Position numbers and translations under genes: made by a program
Shown here: in pieces, positions 51,939 to 56,605 of the stretch
Layout: every line of letters starts with the position of its first letter
Position numbering within the stretch: position 1 is the stretch's first letter
The notes under the pieces: model-generated
What the model was told of the DNA's origin: nothing
Seen by the model: only the letters and a program-made list of their open reading frames with translations
Databases searched by the model: none
From: Chloroflexota bacterium
Lineage (GTDB): Bacteria; Chloroflexota; Anaerolineae; Anaerolineales; Villigracilaceae
Reading direction: 5' to 3'
Assembly: GCA_021787595.1 (NCBI GenBank)
Contig: JAJYLQ010000008.1
Coordinates: forward strand, 62,001 to 126,000
Length of the DNA: 64,000 nucleotides

Positions 51939-51983
51939 ACTCTACACCTTTTGGAGTCATTTGTCACTGGAATTAATACCAGT
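51939..51983 (-). promoter_or_regulatory. LuxR-type operator and promoter of module 1
   Basis: On the minus strand the near-palindrome ACTGGTATTAATTCCAGT (51983-51966, 16 of 18 positions symmetric) overlaps a -35 box TGACAA (51966-51961); after 16 bases comes a -10 box TAGAGT (51944-51939). An activator site at the -35 edge is the usual LuxR-family position. The same layout recurs at 54157-54201. Confidence 0.65.
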
Positions 51984-51997
51984 TTTTTCCCTGGGAA

Positions 51998-52272
51998 TTA
52001 TTCGAGGTTGTCAGACAAATATCTATGCGCCCAAGCCGCGGCTTCCTGGCGCGAATGCACCTCTAGCTTCTTCAAAATATTGCTGACGTGATAGGAAACC
52101 GTCTTGGATGTTACATTCGTCGCTTGCGCTATATCTGCATTGCTTGATCCATCCGCTAATAGTTTCAATAATTCCCGTTCGCGCTCCGTTAGGCTTTCCA
52201 ACTTTTTCCCAGCAGTTTCTCGCCAGCGATGTACTCTTTCGAATTGCTCTTGCGTAAAGAGACATTCACCGT
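51998..52272 (-). pseudogene. 5'-truncated LuxR-family regulator
   Basis: The minus strand reads GECLFTQEQFERVHRWRETAGKKLESLTERERELLKLLADGSSNADIAQATNVTSKTVSYHVSNILKKLEVHSRQEAAAWAHRYLSDNLE from the junction to a stop, printed here only in parts: the block ESLTERERELLKLLADGSSN and the recognition helix region SKTVSYHVSNILKKLEVH are a complete LuxR helix-turn-helix. No signalling domain remains; upstream of about 52272 the sequence becomes the methyltransferase remnant and the regulator frame meets a stop near 52287. Only a TTG at 52201 could start the short form. It stops 15 bases before the operator at 51966-51983. It is probably a remnant, although a free HTH domain could still bind. Confidence 0.75.
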
Positions 52273-52728
52273 TTGCTGCGCGGCGAGATTATATGGGATA
52301 AAGGCGCTTCGGCTAGTCAATCCACCGCGTGGGGATCGTGGCAATCGGCATCGAACCCGACTCTGCGCGATACGCATGAATATATTTTGGTTTTCTCAAA
52401 GGGAAACTTTCGCCGCGAAAAAGTTGATGGCCGTGCTCCTACGATCTCCAAAGAAGAATTTTCGGAATTCACAAAATCCGTTTGGAACTTTGCGGCGGAA
52501 TCCGCAAAGAAGATCGGACATCCCGCGCCGTTTCCAATTGAACTACCGTATCGCTTGATTCAACTTTATACATTCTCGAACGAAATTGTGCTCGATCCAT
52601 TCATGGGATCGGGTCAAACCGCGCTGGCGGCGTTGAAGGCTGGAAGGCATTATGTGGATTATGAAACGAACGAAGAGTATTTGAAGCTGGCAGAGAAGCG
52701 TATAAGCGAAACGCGGGATCGATCGTAA
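52273..52728 (+). pseudogene. 5'-truncated copy of the DNA methyltransferase (3' half)
   Basis: The frame encodes about 151 residues equal to the C-terminal half of the methyltransferase at 49253: RGEIIWDKGASASQ to FMGSGQTALAAL and beyond. Motif IV TSPPY and everything upstream are missing, so it cannot methylate. A 98-base run (52474-52571) is identical to 49883-49980, while neighbouring stretches such as 52406-52446 differ clearly; this mosaic suggests gene conversion. The end differs slightly (ETRDRS against NTWRD). The left edge abuts the truncated LuxR gene head to head. A terminator with the same outer arm as that after the complete copy follows. Confidence 0.9.
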
Positions 52729-52738
52729 TTATAGAGTG

Positions 52739-52778
52739 AATTGAGTCCAGTCGGCGAGTAATTTGACTGGACTCAATT
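52739..52778. terminator. terminator after the methyltransferase remnant
   Basis: AATTGAGTCCAGTC (52739-52752), a 12-base loop and GACTGGACTCAATT (52765-52778) form a 14-pair stem between convergent genes. The outer arm equals that of 50160-50198, while the inner arm and loop differ. Confidence 0.85.
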
Positions 52779-52800
52779 ACTATGTGATCGCGTGAAACCT

Positions 52801-53256
52801 TTACGGTAGATCAACCTCTGTGCAAGCCACGCCGCCTGAGTGGATTACTTGGATCATCCAGTGTTTCATCTCAGGTGGGAGACTGTTCACCACTTCGACA
52901 TAACGGCCATTCGAGTCGGCAGTCAAGACGGGATGGCCTTCCATTCGTAGAATATGTCCATCGCTTTGTGCGCGGAGAATGTAGGTTAAATGTTCACCGG
53001 GTTGAAGCCCCGTGATCTCAAGTTGCACTGCTGTGGCTGACACAGGCTTAGCTGTTAGAGTCATGCCTTGGGGAATGGAGGTACAGATCACTGGCGTTGG
53101 CGAGGGATACAACTCTGGCGGCACCTCCTCCACCGTGATTGCTACCCTCGGCATAGATGTTGTAGTCTCTTGCCCGCCAATTCCAGCAGCCTGAGAATTG
53201 CAAGCGGACACCAAACACATTAGAAGCACGAATTCAATGCTGAGCCGTTTATTCAT
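52801..53256 (-). CDS. lipoprotein of unknown function (module 2, small)
   Basis: A 151-residue lipoprotein. The signal peptide MNKRLSIEFVLLMCLVSAC ends in lipobox LVSAC at about residue 19. A Thr/Pro-rich linker (about 30-55) leads to a domain with MTLTAKPVSATAVQLEITGLQPGEHLTYILRA near 65-96, which resembles an immunoglobulin or fibronectin-type strand pattern, and SLPPEMKHWMIQVIHSGGVAC near the end. Two Cys in the mature domain may pair. No family is recognised. It lies 47 bases downstream of the larger exported protein of module 2 on the same strand, at the position held in module 1 by the exported protein at 50221. Confidence 0.8.
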   Translation of the reverse strand: MNKRLSIEFVLLMCLVSACNSQAAGIGGQETTTSMPRVAITVEEVPPELYPSPTPVICTSIPQGMTLTAKPVSATAVQLEITGLQPGEHLTYILRAQSDGHILRMEGHPVLTADSNGRYVEVVNSLPPEMKHWMIQVIHSGGVACTEVDLP

Positions 53257-53303
53257 CTATACTCCAGAGGAGACTCGATTGCTAAACCTTGATAATACTG
53301 CGC

Positions 53304-54077
53304 TTACGGGTAGTAGGTGAAGGCTACCCCCATACTGCCATCATAGCTGTCATAGTAGTAACCATCAGAAGCAATGGTAGCAGTTAGAGGATATTCAACG
53401 GTTGGTTGCATTTGCGGCCAATTACCGTTAAAAATGTGATAGACACTTGTGTTGCCATTCCACGACGGAGTAAAGGGTCCATCTGCATAAATGTAACTGT
53501 AGTATGTGTCAGTAGTACACCTAAGCCAGCTCCCATCGCTACCCCAATGTGTGTATGCATTTTGAACCGTCCAGTTTGCATCGCTTCTTGTCCACCATTC
53601 CACAAGCTTATATGGTTGATATACGTCGCATAGAGAGTTGTAACAATACCTGTAATAATAATGTTTTGCATGCGATACAACACCACCCAAGCGAACATCT
53701 TCGCCATCGTCAGAGTATTGTCCCAGGTAGGTGCAGCCGCTTGCAGCAATATTTGTAGTGGTAGAGGTGTTCTTAATTGCACAACCATTACTTGAGGGTG
53801 GCACTGCGTCTTTAGGAGCCTTACGAATTGTTATAGTAATGGTGTGGATCTCGCCGGTATCGGGATCCTTGATCTGTTGGGTCTCCGTCCGAATAATGGG
53901 CCAATCCTTGTCCTCAAATACATGATTCTTTTCAACGGTCACTACCACCGTCGGACTTGGTGTAGCGCTTGGCGGATTTCCGCGTTGTGCCTTCGCTATT
54001 CTTGGAGTGAAACTTGCTGTAAACGCCAGCAACACCAAGATCGTGAAAAACTTGAACCATCTCAAATTGTGTTTCAT
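53304..54077 (-). CDS. exported protein of unknown function (module 2, large)
   Basis: A 257-residue exported protein. The signal peptide (KFFTILVLLAFTASFTPRIAKA, about 9-30) ends in an AKA cleavage site. A Pro/Thr/Ser linker with TPSPTVVVTV follows, then an acidic strand-rich stretch (DPDTGEIHTITITIRK near 72-87), then an aromatic, Tyr/Trp-rich domain with several Cys (NGCAIKN, SGCTYLG, YRYCYNSLCDVY, LRCTTDTYY). The C-terminal part is rich in Tyr/Asp (SDGYYYDSYDGS). I do not recognise it. An AAGGAG ribosome site precedes the ATG. It is the first gene behind the second operator-promoter copy. It shares position but no obvious sequence with the module 1 protein at 50864. Confidence 0.8.
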   Translation of the reverse strand: MKHNLRWFKFFTILVLLAFTASFTPRIAKAQRGNPPSATPSPTVVVTVEKNHVFEDKDWPIIRTETQQIKDPDTGEIHTITITIRKAPKDAVPPSSNGCAIKNTSTTTNIAASGCTYLGQYSDDGEDVRLGGVVSHAKHYYYRYCYNSLCDVYQPYKLVEWWTRSDANWTVQNAYTHWGSDGSWLRCTTDTYYSYIYADGPFTPSWNGNTSVYHIFNGNWPQMQPTVEYPLTATIASDGYYYDSYDGSMGVAFTYYP

Positions 54078-54150
54078 CGCAAACTCCTTTCGAGAGTTGA
54101 TGCCGTGGCTTTTCGTAGCCCCGACATCCTAAGTGAAATTTCCAATCGCC

Positions 54151-54242
54151 ACTTTCACTCTACTCCCTTCCGGATCATTTGTCACTGGAATTAATACCAG
54201 TTTTTTTCCTGGGAATTATTCGAGGTTGTTAGACAAGTATCT
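54151..54242 (-). repeat. 92-bp direct repeat: LuxR 3' end, operator and promoter, second copy
   Basis: This block matches 51933-52024 at 83 of 92 positions by hand count, without gaps. It carries the last eight LuxR codons (RYLSNNLE and stop), the spacer, the operator and the promoter. Similarity ends abruptly on the LuxR side at 54242, so only a scrap of the regulator remains here. Confidence 0.9.
54157..54201 (-). promoter_or_regulatory. LuxR-type operator and promoter of module 2
   Basis: The operator ACTGGTATTAATTCCAGT (54201-54184, minus strand) is identical to that of module 1; -35 TGACAA is at 54184-54179 and -10 TAGAGT at 54162-54157 with the same 16-base spacer. It drives the gene at 53304-54077. 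Confidence 0.65.
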
Positions 54243-54274
54243 CGTGCTCCTTAATAGCAGTCACCGAATCGATT

Positions 54275-54469
54275 TCATGGCGTCGGGGCAATTCCAAGCG
54301 GTAACAATGTTACCTTGATGTTTGTGGGTTCAAAACCATCAGCACCTTGTTGCAGAGTGAAAATAAGCATAGCCCCATACTCTCCCTGCGGTGTGACTAC
54401 TTCCATTGCCACTTGTACCTCGTCGCCTGACTTACTCCTCCCCGGCATAAAGGAGCCTCCTGGCAACAA
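54275..54469 (-). pseudogene. fragment of an exported or lipoprotein gene
   Basis: The minus strand encodes about 64 residues with SGDEVQVAMEVVTPQGEYGAMLIFTLQQGADGFEPTNIKVTLLPLG. The frame stays open upstream to near 54560 through a Gly-rich stretch (TDGQGDGGSGGIL) but no start codon with a ribosome site or signal peptide is found. It looks like the C-terminal end of a broken gene. It lies directly upstream of the LuxR scrap in the second 92-bp repeat. Confidence 0.45.
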
Positions 54470-54527
54470 AATTCCTCCGGATCCTCCGTCGCCCTGTCCA
54501 TCCGTAAGCGCTGGTGTAGAAGCACAA

Positions 54528-54655
54528 AATAGTTCTTTACTACAGCGAAGTTTTGAAGCTTGTTTTACTCAATTTTTGGAAATAAAGTTCTTTACTGGAG
54601 CCAGCCTCCGATTCCTTGAGAGGTTCAATTCAAAACAATAAAGTTCTTTACTGGA
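54528..54655 (+). repeat. spaced short direct repeats (AGTTCTTTAC)
   Basis: AGTTCTTTAC begins at 54531, 54586 and 54642, spaced 55 and 56 bases. The last two copies extend to AATAAAGTTCTTTACTGGA (54581-54599 and 54637-54655) and share a TCAATT six bases further left. The region 54470-54746 holds no clear gene. Confidence 0.6.
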
Positions 54656-54746
54656 CGTGGACGCAGGCCCAACATGTAGTTTGAAGATTATAAATTCGGG
54701 CGCTATGTCCACATTTTGCCATTACAATTTTGAGCGAGTACTATGC

Positions 54747-55262
54747 TCAGTAAACAACTTTATTGTGCCAGTACAAACTATATTGTTCTTCCACAGCTGG
54801 GTATTCCATAACCTCGTTTAGTTGAGGTACAGCGCCCCAGTAAAAATGCACAGGTCCGCTGAGGTCAGAGCCCTGGTAAACCCAGCACTTATAGATACCG
54901 AATCCATTTAAATCACTATATAGTGATGTAATATCCGGGTGTTGATTCATTGTCGGGTCCCGGAAGAGCCAGAGGAAAAACGTAAAGGGGCCATTTTGTA
55001 TAGTATCTCCGCCGATAATATTCGCTGGCGTGGGTTGCGGTGGAAGGGGCAGGGGGTTTGGAGTAGGCGTGTTGTGAGTAAGTAATGCGCCTGAAGTAGG
55101 AGAGGTGCGCGTCGTTGCGATCTGAGCAGATACGGTGGTTGTAAGGGATGGCGGCGTTATATTAACTTGACCACTACATGCGGCCAGCGAAAAGAATAAG
55201 ACACACGCGATGATCTGTTTGCATATTTGATGATTCGTCTTCAATCTCTTGCTCAGTGACAT
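54747..55262 (-). CDS. lipoprotein of unknown function
   Basis: A 171-residue lipoprotein. The signal peptide (QICKQIIACVLFFSLAAC, about 12-29) ends in lipobox LAAC. A Thr/Pro-rich linker with LPLPPQPTPANIIGG follows (about 45-82), then a compact domain with NGPFTFFLWLFRDP near 90 and LNGFGIYKCWVYQGSDLSGPVHFYWG near 118-143, one Cys. I do not recognise the domain. The ATG at 55262 has a CGGAGT ribosome site that lies within the scar joining it, head to head, to the third methyltransferase remnant. It has no copy of the LuxR operator upstream, so its promoter may have been lost or lies in the scar. Confidence 0.75.
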   Translation of the reverse strand: MSLSKRLKTNHQICKQIIACVLFFSLAACSGQVNITPPSLTTTVSAQIATTRTSPTSGALLTHNTPTPNPLPLPPQPTPANIIGGDTIQNGPFTFFLWLFRDPTMNQHPDITSLYSDLNGFGIYKCWVYQGSDLSGPVHFYWGAVPQLNEVMEYPAVEEQYSLYWHNKVVY

Positions 55263-55282
55263 TACACTCCGGTAAAAATTTG

Positions 55283-55387
55283 ATGGGCCAAATTGCGCTG
55301 GCGGCGTTGAAATCCGGACGGCATTATGTAGGATACGAAACGAATGAGGAGTATTTGAGGTTGGCGGAAAAACGAATTCACTCTTGA
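55283..55387 (+). pseudogene. third remnant of the DNA methyltransferase 3' end
   Basis: The plus strand reads MGQIALAALKSGRHYVGY, then ETNEEYLRLAEKRIHS and a stop: the last 35 codons of the methyltransferase family at 49253 (FMGSGQTALAALKAGRHYVGY). A six-base deletion removes Ser-Gly of motif I, which would destroy cofactor binding even if the rest were present. Third-position changes show it is older or from a more distant copy than the remnant at 52273. Its stop is one base from the stop of the convergent lipoprotein gene. Confidence 0.88.
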
Positions 55388-55388
55388 T

Positions 55389-56252
55389 TCACGGGTTGAC
55401 GATGATGGCGTCCGGCGATCCGATTTGCACGAGATACCAAGTCTTATCGCGCAAACCGAAGAAATCCACTCTGTTTTGCCACGCGGAAGGATTAAGTTCA
55501 GCGTAGCTGCAACAGCCATAGTGGGGGATCCGGTCGTATCCAAGTGGAATCTCTTGTTCATCATACCAGGCGTTGATTTTTTGGTCGCGCTTGAAAAAGT
55601 AAAACGGTCTGTCATTGATGGTTTGAAAGCCGAAGGCTTCTTCGTAACCATATTTGTCATTGAGCAGGACGCCGTCTTCCGTAATTTGGCCGCGAACAGG
55701 TTCATCGGCATTTCCTGAAACATAAGCGGTCTCCAGTACCCAATGATTATCGTATGTCCATAAGCGGCGCAAGGCATTGAGAGGGCTGCCGGCCCCGATT
55801 GCAATACGATAGATTTCCTGCCCGTCTTCCGTGACAATTACGTTGCCTTTAGTGCCATCGTTGTTATATTCTTCTCGTGCGACAAGTTCTTGGCCGCCAA
55901 AATTAACCTGTATGGAAAGCAGGGGAGAATAGCTGAATTCCGGAATGTCTGTAAAAGGTCTACCCGGTGGAAATACCAGGGAATTGGGCCGCGTGTACCA
56001 GAGTCCTTGAACAGTTTGAACCTGGAGCGGGTCAAGTTGAAGCGTTGGATCGCCTTTGATTTCATAGGTCGCGATGCTTAGCCCGGACGCTGGTTTTGTT
56101 GGGAATATAGCCGGTGTGATCGCGGGAGAGGGATTATGGACGATTGTTTGTGTAGGCGCAATAGTCGCGGGGAGGGCTGTCGTGGATGGGGCACAGGCAG
56201 CCAGCAAAAGAATCGGGAGGATAATCCTGAATCGGTTGAAATAATTCTTCAT
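55389..56252 (-). CDS. lipoprotein of unknown function
   Basis: A 287-residue lipoprotein. The signal peptide (MKNYFNRFRIILPILLLAAC) ends in lipobox LLAAC. An Ala/Thr/Pro linker follows (about 20-60), then a large strand-rich domain: LQLDPLQVQTVQGLWYTRPNSLVF near 75-98, REEYNNDGTKGNVIVTEDGQEIYRIAIGAG near 128-157, WTYDNHWVLETAYV near 165 and a C-terminal YGCCSYAELNPSAWQNRVDFFGLRDKTWYLVQIG. The alternating pattern suggests a beta-propeller or sandwich with a Cys pair. The ATG at 56252 is preferred over 56273 because the signal peptide then starts properly. A minus-strand -10 box TATGAT lies about 60 bases upstream. It belongs to a known kind of Chloroflexi lipoprotein only by composition. Confidence 0.8.
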   Translation of the reverse strand: MKNYFNRFRIILPILLLAACAPSTTALPATIAPTQTIVHNPSPAITPAIFPTKPASGLSIATYEIKGDPTLQLDPLQVQTVQGLWYTRPNSLVFPPGRPFTDIPEFSYSPLLSIQVNFGGQELVAREEYNNDGTKGNVIVTEDGQEIYRIAIGAGSPLNALRRLWTYDNHWVLETAYVSGNADEPVRGQITEDGVLLNDKYGYEEAFGFQTINDRPFYFFKRDQKINAWYDEQEIPLGYDRIPHYGCCSYAELNPSAWQNRVDFFGLRDKTWYLVQIGSPDAIIVNP

Positions 56253-56557
56253 TGGTCTTCCTCGTGTTTGCATTCCAACTTCAACTTGTTACGACACTCC
56301 TGTATCATAATCCCAAGCTTCGAAGCGTGGATTTATTTGCAGCGTAGGATGGCCTTATATCCCAGGGCCAAATGGTTATGACGAAAGTCGTTCTCGAAGA
56401 TCAATCAGTGATATTACGCGGGTCGGGAGGGCGGGTTTACTGCCTGGAAATTCCACGCCGAAAGTTTGCCGCTTCACGGCACTTCCTTTACACATAAGCC
56501 GTCACTTTATTATCGTCACTCGCATCTGTGGGGTATCTGCGTACGCCAGTGTTCATC

Positions 56558-56572
56558 TTGTGCCTGGCACAA
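56558..56572. promoter_or_regulatory. perfect dyad TTGTGCC-T-GGCACAA upstream of mutS2
   Basis: A 7-1-7 palindrome centred 29 bases before the mutS2 -10 box, covering the expected -35 region. A repressor or damage-response factor could bind here; the protein is unknown. Confidence 0.5.
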
Positions 56573-56590
56573 GGGCAGGTGTCTGTGGTT

Positions 56591-56596
56591 TATAAT
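56591..56596 (+). promoter_or_regulatory. -10 box (TATAAT) of mutS2
   Basis: TATAAT ends nine bases before the ATG at 56606, predicting a transcript with almost no leader. Confidence 0.6.
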
Positions 56597-56605
56597 TCTT
56601 TCGCA

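Larger units (their letters stand above)
56253..56605. other. intergenic region before mutS2
   Basis: About 350 bases. It contains the minus-strand promoter area of the lipoprotein gene, a possible short plus-strand frame of 39 codons from ATG 56378 without a clear ribosome site, an operator-like palindrome at 56558-56572 and the mutS2 -10 box. No convincing gene is seen. Confidence 0.6.

Noticed and set aside
51998-52272. Quorum-sensing LuxR/LuxI system
   Set aside because: Only an HTH remnant is left, no autoinducer-binding domain and no luxI-like gene.
54528-54655. Possible CRISPR array
   Set aside because: Only three short repeats (10-19 bases), imperfect and without cas genes; spacers are not of a uniform kind.
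50132-56252. Integron cassette array
   Set aside because: No integrase and no attC-like sites; the hairpins at gene ends read as terminators between convergent genes.
56378-56497. Short plus-strand frame of 39 codons before mutS2
   Set aside because: No ribosome site or promoter and no recognised motif; kept only as a remark in the intergenic entry.
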